A stretch of DNA of 55,229 nt from Acidiferrobacterales bacterium (GTDB lineage Bacteria > Pseudomonadota > Gammaproteobacteria > Arenicellales > JAJDZL01), in NCBI GenBank assembly GCA_028820695.1, contig JAPPIB010000051.1, forward strand, positions 1 to 55,229, given 5' to 3'. Under the pieces are notes generated by a model. The model ran no database searches. It saw nothing but the letters and a program-made list of their open reading frames with translations, and was not told where the DNA came from. Position numbers and translations under genes: made by a program. Shown in pieces: positions 26,799 through 35,389 of the stretch. Position 1 is the first letter of the stretch; every line of letters starts with the position of its first letter.

Positions 26799-27863
26799 AT
26801 GAAACATATTGTGAAATACACGCTCGCATTGGTTTTGGTTGTATCCAGTACCGTGACGGTACACACCGCCAAGGCGCAAGACTTTGTTTCCATCTTGACA
26901 TGCCCGTTTGGCTGTGGGGTCATGGAAGGAAACACCATATTCGGCAACGTTGTCGCTCGTAGTGGAGGCAATCTGTTCATCGCAGCACAGGAAACTCCAG
27001 GCTATATGTATAACGTCAGGGCCATGACCGAACAACGTCGATGGAAACATACCGTCTTCGGAACCGAAGACACAATCATCCAATTGGCATTGCATGGTGG
27101 AACCGAAGATGTGGCGGAATACCTGCCGGATCCCATTCCGATCAAGTTTAAGCTGCTGCATGGCGAGGCCTACTGGTCTCAAGGGAAGTTCTTTGTCACA
27201 ACTGATCCGGAAATCAAGACAATCGCGGACATGAAAGGCAAAAGGGTTTCAGTCGGACTCAAGGGACAGAGTGATTGGGGCGTCTATCCAAGGCTGTTCC
27301 TGAAACATGCCTATGGAATTGATCGGTCCAATACGGATATTCGTCTGTTGAACCCGGGCGGTCTGACCCAGCAACTGATCGATGGAACAACCGACGTCTG
27401 CGTGACAGGTTACGGTACGGACCCGTCACAGGGATTTCACATTCTGAGCGGCCCGCTCAGAAAACTTGAAGCGTCCGGAAAGAAGTTGTATTACATTCCC
27501 ATGGATCAATGGGCGATCGACAAGATGAACGAGAAATTCGGGACTACCTGGTTGGGAATGACCATCAAGGCTGGCACGCTGCCACACCAGGATGAGGACT
27601 TTCTCTCTGGTTTCAACCGGGGATACAAGGCCGTGCATCCGGAATTTCCGGAACAGCTTGCGTATGACTACGTCATAGCAACGCACACCCATCTGGAAGA
27701 AATGAGTAAACTCAACGCGCTTTGGAAAGTATTGACAGAAGACATGATGGTTGACGGATTGTCTGAAGAGAATACACATCCGGGTGCTATTCGGGCATAC
27801 AAGGATCTGGGCATCTGGGACAAACGGAAGAATTTTGTTCCAGTGACTTATCCTGAGATGTAA
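26799..27863 (+). CDS. TAXI-family TRAP transporter substrate-binding protein
   Basis: A 354-residue periplasmic binding protein of the TAXI (TRAP-associated extracytoplasmic immunogenic) family. Residues 1-26 are a signal peptide ending AKAQD. TIADMKGKRVSVGLKGQSDW, LNPGGLTQQLIDGTTDV and the C-terminal HPGAIRAYKDLGIW fit this family. A Cys pair in ILTCPFGCGV near the mature N-terminus is unusual and might form a disulfide. AAGGAGG precedes the ATG. It is followed by the fused TRAP permease, with a large hairpin between them. Substrates of TAXI systems are mostly organic acids; none is evident here. Confidence 0.88.
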   Translation: MKHIVKYTLALVLVVSSTVTVHTAKAQDFVSILTCPFGCGVMEGNTIFGNVVARSGGNLFIAAQETPGYMYNVRAMTEQRRWKHTVFGTEDTIIQLALHGGTEDVAEYLPDPIPIKFKLLHGEAYWSQGKFFVTTDPEIKTIADMKGKRVSVGLKGQSDWGVYPRLFLKHAYGIDRSNTDIRLLNPGGLTQQLIDGTTDVCVTGYGTDPSQGFHILSGPLRKLEASGKKLYYIPMDQWAIDKMNEKFGTTWLGMTIKAGTLPHQDEDFLSGFNRGYKAVHPEFPEQLAYDYVIATHTHLEEMSKLNALWKVLTEDMMVDGLSEENTHPGAIRAYKDLGIWDKRKNFVPVTYPEM

Positions 27864-27882
27864 TTCAACTAGGCATTCAATC

Positions 27883-27925
27883 GGGTTCGCCGTCTGAAGC
27901 CGGCACAGCTTCATACGGCGAACCC
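27883..27925 (+). promoter_or_regulatory. Large intercistronic hairpin between TRAP binding protein and permease
   Basis: Outer 11-bp arms GGGTTCGCCGT (27883-27893) and ACGGCGAACCC (27915-27925) and inner 6-bp arms TGAAGC (27895-27900) and GCTTCA (27908-27913) form a nearly continuous 18-position stem with a single C/T mismatch and a 7-nt loop. No T-run follows, so it is more likely an mRNA-stabilising or attenuating element that raises binding-protein levels over permease levels than a full terminator. Confidence 0.75.
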
Positions 27926-27971
27926 TGAAACGCAGAACGCCGACATACTGTACGGCAGGACGTTCTCTCTC

Positions 27972-29885
27972 ATGTCCCGCGCCAGACGACTTCGGTCTGC
28001 CTTGACCGCGCTGTTTCTGGTCATCGGTACCGCATTGACACTCTATATCGGAATATCGGTATTCGGACTGATCAGCAACTCAAAAGTCTTCTACGCGACG
28101 TTCGTATTCCTGGTCATGTGCATGGCCTCGCTGCATGCAATCAATGAGTTGATCGATCAGTTCATCGCCGGGTCGGTCAATCACATATGGCGAATCAGAC
28201 TGGCGATCGCGGCGGTTGCGACAGTGCTTGCTGTCGGCGGGTCCGGTTACGTTCGATTTCACGCACTCCGTCTTGATGCGATTCATCCTTTTTTTGAGAC
28301 TTTCGACATCACGATCGGAATTCTCTTCATTGTCGGGGTGATGATGCTGAATTTCCTGCATTGGGGTTGGCTGCTGACTTCGCTGGTCGTCATCATCATC
28401 CTTTATTTTTTCTTCGGATATCTGGTGCCCTATCCAATTCTCAGGCTTCCGGAATACGATGTCGGATTTGTCATTCACTATCTTGGACTCGGCGTCAGTG
28501 AAGGTATGTTCTGGCTGGCCAGACTGGCGGCGGACAAGCTCTATTTCTTGGTGATTTTCGCCGCTATCCTGCTCGGTGTGGGGATGCTGAAGATGGTCAT
28601 AGAGATTGGCAAAGTCACTGGTCGGCGAGTACAGGGGGGAGCGGCCTTTCCCGCCATCATTGGCAGTGGGATTGTGGCTTCAGTCATGGGACAGGCCGTG
28701 TCCAATGTGGTCCTGACGGGCCGGCTTACAATCCCGATGATGAAAAGTCATGGCTATCGAAAAGACATGGCGGGCGCCATCGAAGCCGTCGCCTCGACTT
28801 CCGGGCAGATCATGCCGCCCATACTTGGACTTGCTGGATTCATAATCGCACTGTTCCTGAACGTGCCCTACATCGAGGTCGCGCTGGCGGCGCTCATTCC
28901 TGCGTTACTGTTTCTGTCCGGCACCACATTCGGCGTCATTACCTGTGCCCAGAGCGAACGGCTGGAGAAGATGCAGGACGAGATTGATTACAAGGCAATA
29001 TGGCGCATGGCGCCAACATTTCTTGTATCCTTTGCGGCTGTTGTCATACTTCTGGTTGGATATTACTCGCCGGCGATTGCCGGAATCGTGGGTATTGCGC
29101 TGGCATTGGGCTTGTGCATGTTTCAGGGCAGGTACAGGCCAAAAATTCGGGAAATGTACGATGCCTTCCTGGACGGACTGGTCATCGTCACTCTACTGTC
29201 GCTGCTGCTTGTGGCGATCGGACCGCTGGCACAGACATTCCTCACAACCAATCTTTCGAACAGACTCGCGATCGTGCTGGTTCAGGTTCTTCCAGACAGC
29301 AAGATACTCCTATTGGTGGGCACGATGGTTGTCTCGCTGTTTCTCGGGATGGGACTGCCAACCCCGGTCGCCTACGTTGTCGTTTCCCTGACCCTGGTGC
29401 CATTTCTCCAGCAAGGAGGAATCGATGCGATCCTCGCACACTTCTTCGTGTTCTACTTCGCTGTGTTCTCCACCCTGACTCCACCGGTGGCAGTCAGCGC
29501 ATTGGCTGCGGCGAAACTTTCGGGCGGTACGTTTCTCGGGACCGCCAAAGACGGCATGAAACTCATGCTGACAACGTTCATCATTCCATATGGATTCATC
29601 TATCACCCAGAGCTTCTGTCATTTCCAGATGTCACCCCGGATGTCATTGCACCGGTTGTGCTCATACTCTGTCTGCAGTGGACCTCGTCTGTCGTGTGTT
29701 ATGGATATTTCTTCCGCGATCTGACTTGGACTGAGCGATGGGGATATCTGACAGTCACCGCGATCGGATTTTCCTACCTGATCAATGAACGGCTGATTGA
29801 ACTGATCGCATTCGGGGCGTTGTTGATTGTAATGGTCGGATGGGTTCTGTCGACCCGCAAGCGTCGGGGCGTGCACGATGCCTGA
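27972..29885 (+). CDS. TRAP transporter fused permease (DctQ-DctM type)
   Basis: A 637-residue inner-membrane permease combining the small and large TRAP subunits. The first ~190 residues carry several helices of the small-subunit type. The large-subunit DctM-like core follows with the blocks GSGIVASVMGQAVSNVVLTGRLTIP, EAVASTSGQIMPPILG and FLGMGLPTPVAYVVVSLTLVP, and FAVFSTLTPPVAVSALAAAKLSGG. It follows the TAXI binding protein by 108 bp containing a hairpin. It is convergent with larA, ending 29 bp from it. Uptake is expected to be driven by an ion gradient, as in other TRAP systems. Confidence 0.93.
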   Translation: MSRARRLRSALTALFLVIGTALTLYIGISVFGLISNSKVFYATFVFLVMCMASLHAINELIDQFIAGSVNHIWRIRLAIAAVATVLAVGGSGYVRFHALRLDAIHPFFETFDITIGILFIVGVMMLNFLHWGWLLTSLVVIIILYFFFGYLVPYPILRLPEYDVGFVIHYLGLGVSEGMFWLARLAADKLYFLVIFAAILLGVGMLKMVIEIGKVTGRRVQGGAAFPAIIGSGIVASVMGQAVSNVVLTGRLTIPMMKSHGYRKDMAGAIEAVASTSGQIMPPILGLAGFIIALFLNVPYIEVALAALIPALLFLSGTTFGVITCAQSERLEKMQDEIDYKAIWRMAPTFLVSFAAVVILLVGYYSPAIAGIVGIALALGLCMFQGRYRPKIREMYDAFLDGLVIVTLLSLLLVAIGPLAQTFLTTNLSNRLAIVLVQVLPDSKILLLVGTMVVSLFLGMGLPTPVAYVVVSLTLVPFLQQGGIDAILAHFFVFYFAVFSTLTPPVAVSALAAAKLSGGTFLGTAKDGMKLMLTTFIIPYGFIYHPELLSFPDVTPDVIAPVVLILCLQWTSSVVCYGYFFRDLTWTERWGYLTVTAIGFSYLINERLIELIAFGALLIVMVGWVLSTRKRRGVHDA

Positions 29886-29914
29886 GGTCCGAATGGAATC
29901 GACGACGGCCGATC

Positions 29915-31324
29915 TCAGTCACTGACATCAAACTTGAACTGACGTCTGGTCCAAAATGTCGGGGCGATGACCGTCACTGGTTTATCGCCGCAAATGCTGG
30001 TGGCGATTTTCCACGCATGATCAAAGTCTTTGGCAGGCGTGATGCCAAGTTTGCGAAACGCGCCCGGATTCTCAGTTCCAGACATGATCACAGCGGATGC
30101 CCTCTGCAACGTGTAGTGACCGATGTACATCAGCCAGAATGGGTGTCGAGGGTGATATGAATTTCCATTTCGATACAAGTCAAGGTACTTGGGTTTCGAA
30201 CTGATTTCCAACTCGTACTGCTGCAGTTCGCTGATATCGTGATGCCGGTCATAGAGATCAATCACCTCCTGATAGGACGGATACATGGTCGGATCAATCT
30301 GTCCAGTCGATGGATTCAATCCGATCACCACACCACCCTCACGAAGAACCGGCCGGTTAAGCCAGATTCTCGGCGGGTTGAGACAGCCGATGGCTGCAAT
30401 TAGGGTGTTGTCCGCTTCGCCGTAGGCGAACCAATCGCTCATTCCAATGACCATGATGTCGGCCTGTGGTGACGGGTAGCGGCTGAAGGAATCAGCCAAA
30501 TCCCAGCATGGTGCCTCGAGTTGCGGAGAATAGCCGGCATACACACCGGCGATCTTTCCGCCGACACCAACGATCGAGTTCACGTAAAACACCCGCTTGC
30601 CCATGGCTTGCTCCATGAAGTCGTGGACTTGCGCTTTCACACCGCGATACATCATGGTGCGATGATCGCCCGTTGTCGACTTGGGTGAGTGCCAGAATCG
30701 ATGGGCGTGATGCGACGCCAGACTCTCCGCCGAAGCGAGTCCCGTTACAGCACCGGTACCGGAATAACCGCCAACATACGTCGCTGACACGGTCCCCACG
30801 TATATGGACAGGTCCGCCTCGACAAAACGTCGGTTGTGTTCGACGTAAGTACCGCGGTCGGTTCGACCCAGATAGCTCAACTCATTGCGATCCTGACAAT
30901 CATGATTGATGACTTGTCCGCTTGGCCAGAACCGGTCGAATAAGGGAGCACCGAGAAAATTCCTCAATTCTTCGCGACGCCATTTACGATGAGCCCCGTT
31001 CGCACAGATCAGGCAGATGTCCTTGTCCCTGACGCCGCATCCGGTCAGTTCGTCAATGACCATCGGTATGATCGTCTGCCAAGGCAGCGGCGGTCGGGTC
31101 GGGTCATCAAATCCTATCGCGACGGTCATGCCGCGTCTTGCAAGTTCCTTCAGCGGCGCAGACCCAACCGGATCTTTCAGTGCCTGCTTGATTCGGGCTG
31201 CGGGATCTGGCAGAAACTGCGGGTCCTTGAATTCGATCACTGTCGAATCGGCAGGCACGTCAATATTGATCTTCTTCGAGCCGAAGTCGGTTTCAACTCC
31301 TTTCAAACCATACATGGCATTCAT
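29915..31324 (-). CDS. larA: LarA family nickel-pincer racemase/epimerase homologue, atypical
   Basis: A 469-residue LarA-family protein (lactate racemase fold). Family blocks include IGFDDPTRPPLPWQTIIPMVIDEL, LICANGAHRKWRREEL (the catalytic His108 region of L. plantarum LarA), GGYSGTGAVTGLAS and ASHHAHRFWH (nickel-ligand His region). Compared from memory with L. plantarum LarA, the segment ESHFFAGFSGGRKSVLPG reads SATYVGGYSGTGAVTG: the second catalytic His becomes Thr (about 182) and the cofactor-tethering Lys184 becomes Ala (about 192). The whole cofactor pathway lies just upstream, so it probably still uses the nickel cofactor, perhaps bound non-covalently and on another 2-hydroxy acid. 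ATG 31324 overlaps the larB stop as ATGA. Confidence 0.85.
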   Translation of the reverse strand: MNAMYGLKGVETDFGSKKINIDVPADSTVIEFKDPQFLPDPAARIKQALKDPVGSAPLKELARRGMTVAIGFDDPTRPPLPWQTIIPMVIDELTGCGVRDKDICLICANGAHRKWRREELRNFLGAPLFDRFWPSGQVINHDCQDRNELSYLGRTDRGTYVEHNRRFVEADLSIYVGTVSATYVGGYSGTGAVTGLASAESLASHHAHRFWHSPKSTTGDHRTMMYRGVKAQVHDFMEQAMGKRVFYVNSIVGVGGKIAGVYAGYSPQLEAPCWDLADSFSRYPSPQADIMVIGMSDWFAYGEADNTLIAAIGCLNPPRIWLNRPVLREGGVVIGLNPSTGQIDPTMYPSYQEVIDLYDRHHDISELQQYELEISSKPKYLDLYRNGNSYHPRHPFWLMYIGHYTLQRASAVIMSGTENPGAFRKLGITPAKDFDHAWKIATSICGDKPVTVIAPTFWTRRQFKFDVSD

Positions 31325-31986
31325 GACTTGATTTGGTTCATGATTCGAATGGCTGCGCATGCCGCTCCGAAACCGTTGTCAATGTTCACCGTTACAACCC
31401 CGGGAGAGCAACTGGACAGTATCGTTTCAAGTGCCGAACGACCACCTTGTGCGACGCCGTATCCGACCGATGTCGGGACCGCAATGATTGATGAGGGGGT
31501 CAGACCGGCAACGACTGTGGGCAACGCTGCGTCCATCCCAGCCACAACTACAACTATCGACATTTGACGCAACTGATCCTCAATACCCAGAATCCGCCAC
31601 AACCCCGCCACTCCTACGTCGTAGAATTCGGAACAATCCCTGCCGTGATATGCAAGTGTACGCACCGCCTCGCGGGCGACACCGACATCGGAAGTACCGG
31701 CTGCCACAACCGCGATTTGGTCGGTGCTATCTGGCTTCGGACAATCGCCGACAATGCCGGTGCGGGATACTTCCTCATAATCGATCACGTTTCTGGCTTC
31801 ATCGCTGAGTGCCGAATACTTCTGTGGATTCAGTCTTGTGAGCAATTGTGGCTGGCCCTGACGTTCCGGCCGCAAAACAATACGTTCGATCTGATCAATA
31901 TTTTTGGACTCACAGAAAACCGCCTCATCCAGGCCAGTTCGGTTCGCGCGCTCATCATCAGGTTGAAAGTCTGCGCGAAGAGTCAT
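31321..31986 (-). CDS. larB: LarB, pyridinium-3,5-biscarboxylate mononucleotide synthase
   Basis: A 221-residue LarB, which carboxylates nicotinic acid adenine dinucleotide and hydrolyses it, the first step of nickel-pincer cofactor synthesis. The C-terminal PurE-like domain is clear: IAVVAAGTSDVGVAREAVRTL, EFYDVGVAGLWRIL, VVVVAGMDAALPTVVAGL and PTSVGYGVAQGG. The N-terminal part ending with PEVIY-like residues of the family is less conserved. Overlaps at both ends are 4-bp ATGA, so it is tightly coupled to larE and larA. Confidence 0.93.
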   Translation of the reverse strand: MTLRADFQPDDERANRTGLDEAVFCESKNIDQIERIVLRPERQGQPQLLTRLNPQKYSALSDEARNVIDYEEVSRTGIVGDCPKPDSTDQIAVVAAGTSDVGVAREAVRTLAYHGRDCSEFYDVGVAGLWRILGIEDQLRQMSIVVVVAGMDAALPTVVAGLTPSSIIAVPTSVGYGVAQGGRSALETILSSCSPGVVTVNIDNGFGAACAAIRIMNQIKS

Positions 31987-32822
31987 CGACTTACCCGCGT
32001 GAAAGCGCTGCCCATTCGGTATTCCCCGAAGCGTATGGGGTGATATCCCAATCTTTCCGGAAGTGTCGCGTTCACCAATGATTCAATTTCATGCCGCTGG
32101 TGGTCGTCGAGTCTGGACAGCGTGTCGGCGGCCAGTTCAACTACGATGCCTTCGCGACGGACCCGACATCGGACCGTCTCGACTTTCTGCGAATGGCGTA
32201 TCCCCTGCTCGATCAGGTCAATCACCCTCAACCATTCGCCATCAATCCGAATTCCAGTCTCCACCCTGCTGGAAAGACATGGAGAGGCAGGAAGCTCGGA
32301 AAGTTTGTGCAAATCCAACGTCCGCGCAATGTCCCTGATTGTCGCCTTGTCAATGCCGACTTCAACGTATGGATGACGGACGCCATACTGTTCAGCCGCA
32401 TTCAGACCAGGGCGAAAATCATCAAGGTCATCCTGATTGGTCCCTGAAAGTATCTGCAATTCAACTTTACTGTCGATGTACTGATAGAGATTGAACTTGC
32501 AGTAAAAACAGCGATCCACCGGATTGCTCATATATCGCTCGTCACTGAACTCACCCGCATCGCAGATCATGAGCTGCCAGTTCTCTTTTCGGGCGTAGTC
32601 TCGCACCCTGTTTGTGGCTCGGATGGACACCGCCGGAGATACTGCATGAACCATGCGTGCACTGACATTGTTCATGCGACCGGCGATGACTGACAGCAAC
32701 ATGCTGTCGACGCCACCGCTAACCGCGATTACAAATGAATCAATCGACTGAAGCAATGACCTGAGCCGTCCGAGTTTTGAGTCCGTCGACTGCCCGTATG
32801 AATGATTCGAACAGGATTCCAT
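31983..32822 (-). CDS. larE: LarE, ATP-dependent sulfur transferase of cofactor synthesis
   Basis: A 279-residue PP-loop enzyme that adenylates and then sulfurates pyridinium-3,5-biscarboxylic acid mononucleotide. The PP-loop AVSGGVDSMLLSVIAGR (near residue 31), NPVDRCFYCKFNLYQYI, SGTNQDDLDDFRPG and ELPASPCLSSRVETG are all LarE motifs. The Cys in SPCLSSR corresponds to the sacrificial Cys176 of L. plantarum LarE. Further Cys residues beside it are not seen, so the single-use cysteine chemistry is more likely than the iron-sulfur version. ATG 32822 lies 4 bp after the larC stop. Confidence 0.93.
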   Translation of the reverse strand: MESCSNHSYGQSTDSKLGRLRSLLQSIDSFVIAVSGGVDSMLLSVIAGRMNNVSARMVHAVSPAVSIRATNRVRDYARKENWQLMICDAGEFSDERYMSNPVDRCFYCKFNLYQYIDSKVELQILSGTNQDDLDDFRPGLNAAEQYGVRHPYVEVGIDKATIRDIARTLDLHKLSELPASPCLSSRVETGIRIDGEWLRVIDLIEQGIRHSQKVETVRCRVRREGIVVELAADTLSRLDDHQRHEIESLVNATLPERLGYHPIRFGEYRMGSAFTRVSR

Positions 32823-32826
32823 GACT

Positions 32827-34005
32827 TCAATCAGGTTTATCGCACCGATTCTCAATCTCGGCCTCTATCTGCTGTCGGACTCGTTTGCGCGCGCTGTAGT
32901 CCCCGACTTCCGATAGAAATTCAGCTTCCACCTTCACCGTCTTTGAACCGTCTGGTCTGCCGGCGATCTTTGTCGGTGCCTGCTTGTGATGATAGGCATG
33001 TCGAGTGATGACCTTTCGATCAGCCAACTGATACCGAACGCCCAGTGTCGCTGTCTCTGAAAGGCAGCTCGAAGCGATCGTCTCGATGAACTCGGCCCTG
33101 CCTATGACCTGGATATGCGCAGTCATGCGCCCTTTCTTGCCGAAGGCAGGCACCTGCAAAACGTCTAAAACACCCTCGCAATCGCGTATTCGGTCCAATC
33201 CGATCGCAAGGTCTTCGGGCGACTGGTCATCGACCTCAAATTCGAGTACGGAGATTCTCTCATCTTGCACCTCACGGTCACCCGCGGCATATGAGAGCAG
33301 CCTGACCACATTACTGATACCCTCAAACGATGCTGAACCGAATCCGATTCCGGCAGCTCTGAGAATCATCGTAGCTCTTGGTTGATCGAACTTCGGGTCA
33401 ATCGCTCTCAAGATTGCCGCTCCAGTCGGGGTTACCCGCTCCCCTTTGCGGCCATCGTTGTACAGCGGATAACCAGTCAGAAGTCGCGTTACGGCCGGTA
33501 CCGGCAACGGCAGGTCTCCATGCGCGGTCTGGACAAAGCCACTCCCGGATGGGAGTGGGTCGCATGACCAAGTGACGTCACCGAGCGCGTCGATCAGGTA
33601 GGCGGAGCAAATGATATCAACCAACGAATCCACCGACCCCACCTCATGCAGAATCACTTTGTCCACATCAATCCCATGTACAGCAGATTCCGCTTCAGCG
33701 ATGTAATCAACAATCCGATGTGCGACTGCCCGCACATTTTCAGGAATATCCGCATTGTCGATGTGATTCTGAATATCACGGTATCCGGTGTTGAGATGAT
33801 TTGAGCGCGATTCGCTCACGTGGAATTTCTTTCCAACCATCACGGAATCGCGGTGAGTCTGTACGTCAATGCTGATATCATCTGACAAATTCAGACACTG
33901 CAACATCGCAAGCATTGGTTTTTCAAGTTCCGATGCAAGATCAAGCGCGGCAGCTACGAACATGTCGCCTGCGATTCCGCCCACGGGATTTATGTGTATG
34001 TGCAC
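32827..34005 (-). CDS. larC: LarC, nickel insertion protein of the lactate racemase cofactor
   Basis: A 392-residue LarC that inserts nickel into the pincer cofactor using CTP. VHIHINPVGGIAGDMFVAAALDL opens the protein in the family manner, followed by VHGIDVDKVILHEVGSVDSLVDI, GSGFVQTAHGDLPLPVPAVTRLL and ERVTPTGAAILRAI. The C-terminal nickel-binding half with HAYHHKQAPTKIAGRPDGS is in the same frame. In lactobacilli the two halves are joined by a programmed frameshift; here it is one continuous frame. GTG 34005 is chosen because family similarity starts there; the frame extends to a GTG at 34119. It is the first gene of the lar operon. Confidence 0.92.
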   Translation of the reverse strand: MHIHINPVGGIAGDMFVAAALDLASELEKPMLAMLQCLNLSDDISIDVQTHRDSVMVGKKFHVSESRSNHLNTGYRDIQNHIDNADIPENVRAVAHRIVDYIAEAESAVHGIDVDKVILHEVGSVDSLVDIICSAYLIDALGDVTWSCDPLPSGSGFVQTAHGDLPLPVPAVTRLLTGYPLYNDGRKGERVTPTGAAILRAIDPKFDQPRATMILRAAGIGFGSASFEGISNVVRLLSYAAGDREVQDERISVLEFEVDDQSPEDLAIGLDRIRDCEGVLDVLQVPAFGKKGRMTAHIQVIGRAEFIETIASSCLSETATLGVRYQLADRKVITRHAYHHKQAPTKIAGRPDGSKTVKVEAEFLSEVGDYSARKRVRQQIEAEIENRCDKPD

Positions 34006-34132
34006 AACTCTCAGCAACTCTTGTGACGATTCGGTTACAACACAATGATACTGATATTGCCTGAAATATTGGGAATTGAAGACCTTCGGCAGATCGATCG
34101 ACACTGTCTGTCCTGGCACGACTGCAAATCTC

Positions 34133-34138
34133 TATAAT
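34133..34138 (+). promoter_or_regulatory. Possible -10 element before the iron alcohol dehydrogenase
   Basis: A perfect TATAAT lies 66 bp upstream of the chosen dehydrogenase start, in the 199-bp divergent gap between larC and the dehydrogenase gene. No good -35 hexamer sits 16-18 bp upstream, so a regulator may assist. It is offered as a candidate only. Confidence 0.35.
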
Positions 34139-34204
34139 AACCGGCAGCAAAACAACGATAATCCAAATCCTGAAAATTGAAACCTCCCCTTGGCAGTTAA
34201 CCGC

Positions 34205-35389
34205 ATGACCTATCGATCCAATTCTCACGCCAACAACTGGAACTATCCGACTACAATGCGATTTGGGCAGGGACGAATCCAGGAGATTTCCGGTATCTGC
34301 CTGGAATTCGGCATCAAAAGCCCGCTGCTGGTAACCGACCCCGGACTGATTGACCTGCCGATGGTGCAGCAGATTTTCGAGCTGTGCCGGTCTAATCTTG
34401 ACAACTGCTCCATCTTTTCGGAATTGCAACCCAACCCTGTGGAAAGCAATGTCGTCCAAGGCATTGAGGTATTTCGATCGGGCCGTCACGATGGGATAAT
34501 CGCACTCGGCGGCGGAAGCGCGCTGGATGTCGGCAAGGCAATCGCACTGATGGTTGGACAGACACGTCCGATTTGGGACTTCGAAGATCGCGAGGATTGG
34601 TACACGCGAGCGAATGCCGACGCGATTGTCCCGACGATTGCAATACCGACGACCTCAGGCACAGGTTCCGAGGTCGGACGCGCCTCAGTCATTACGGATG
34701 GGTCTGATCAGACGAAGAAGATTATTTTCCACCCCAAAATGATGCCGGTCTGCGTCATACTTGATCCTGAAGTCACTGTTGGATTGCCAGCTTTGCTGAC
34801 CGCTGGAGTCGGGATGGATGCACTGTCGCACAACCTTGAGGCATACTGCAGTCCCGTTTATCATCCGCTCGCCCAAGGTATTGCCGTCGAAGGAATGCGC
34901 CTGATCCGGGACTGGCTGGAACCCGCCTGCAGCGACGGTCATAATCTGGAAGCCAGGTCGCAAATGCAGGTCGCTTCCTCCATGGGTGCCACTGCCTTTC
35001 AGAAAGGTCTTGGCGCGATGCACAGCCTCAGCCACCCTTGCGGCTCGATTCTGGGCACGCATCATGGTACAACCAACGCCGTCGTCATGCCTTATGTGCT
35101 TGAGTTCAACACCGATGCGATTGATGATCGACTGACCGCACTGGCACGCTACCTTGACCTGCCGGATCCATCGCCGGAATCAGTAATCCACTGGGTTTTG
35201 GATCTGCGAAACCAGATCGGAATTCCACATACACTGTCCGAACTGGGCATGTCAGACGAAAATGTCACACAGTTTTCCAAGATGGCCATGCTCGATCCTT
35301 CGACATCCACCAATCCGATCCAGATGACACAGGATTACTTTGAGGATCTGTATGAACGCAGTATTTCGGGATCTATCGGTGTCAGCTGA
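34205..35389 (+). CDS. Iron-containing alcohol dehydrogenase
   Basis: A 394-residue group III alcohol dehydrogenase. The nucleotide-binding GIIALGGGSALDVGKAIAL and PTTSGTGSEVG are present, and the metal ligands appear in GMDALSHNLEAYCSPVYHP (Asp and His) and AMHSLSHPCGSILGTHHG (two His). It oxidises an alcohol or hydroxy acid with NAD(P), or the reverse. Divergence from the lar operon suggests a hydroxy-acid or related substrate (inference). ATG 34205 is chosen over TTG 34190. The 3' end overlaps chaC by 38 bp. Confidence 0.92.
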   Translation: MTYRSNSHANNWNYPTTMRFGQGRIQEISGICLEFGIKSPLLVTDPGLIDLPMVQQIFELCRSNLDNCSIFSELQPNPVESNVVQGIEVFRSGRHDGIIALGGGSALDVGKAIALMVGQTRPIWDFEDREDWYTRANADAIVPTIAIPTTSGTGSEVGRASVITDGSDQTKKIIFHPKMMPVCVILDPEVTVGLPALLTAGVGMDALSHNLEAYCSPVYHPLAQGIAVEGMRLIRDWLEPACSDGHNLEARSQMQVASSMGATAFQKGLGAMHSLSHPCGSILGTHHGTTNAVVMPYVLEFNTDAIDDRLTALARYLDLPDPSPESVIHWVLDLRNQIGIPHTLSELGMSDENVTQFSKMAMLDPSTSTNPIQMTQDYFEDLYERSISGSIGVS

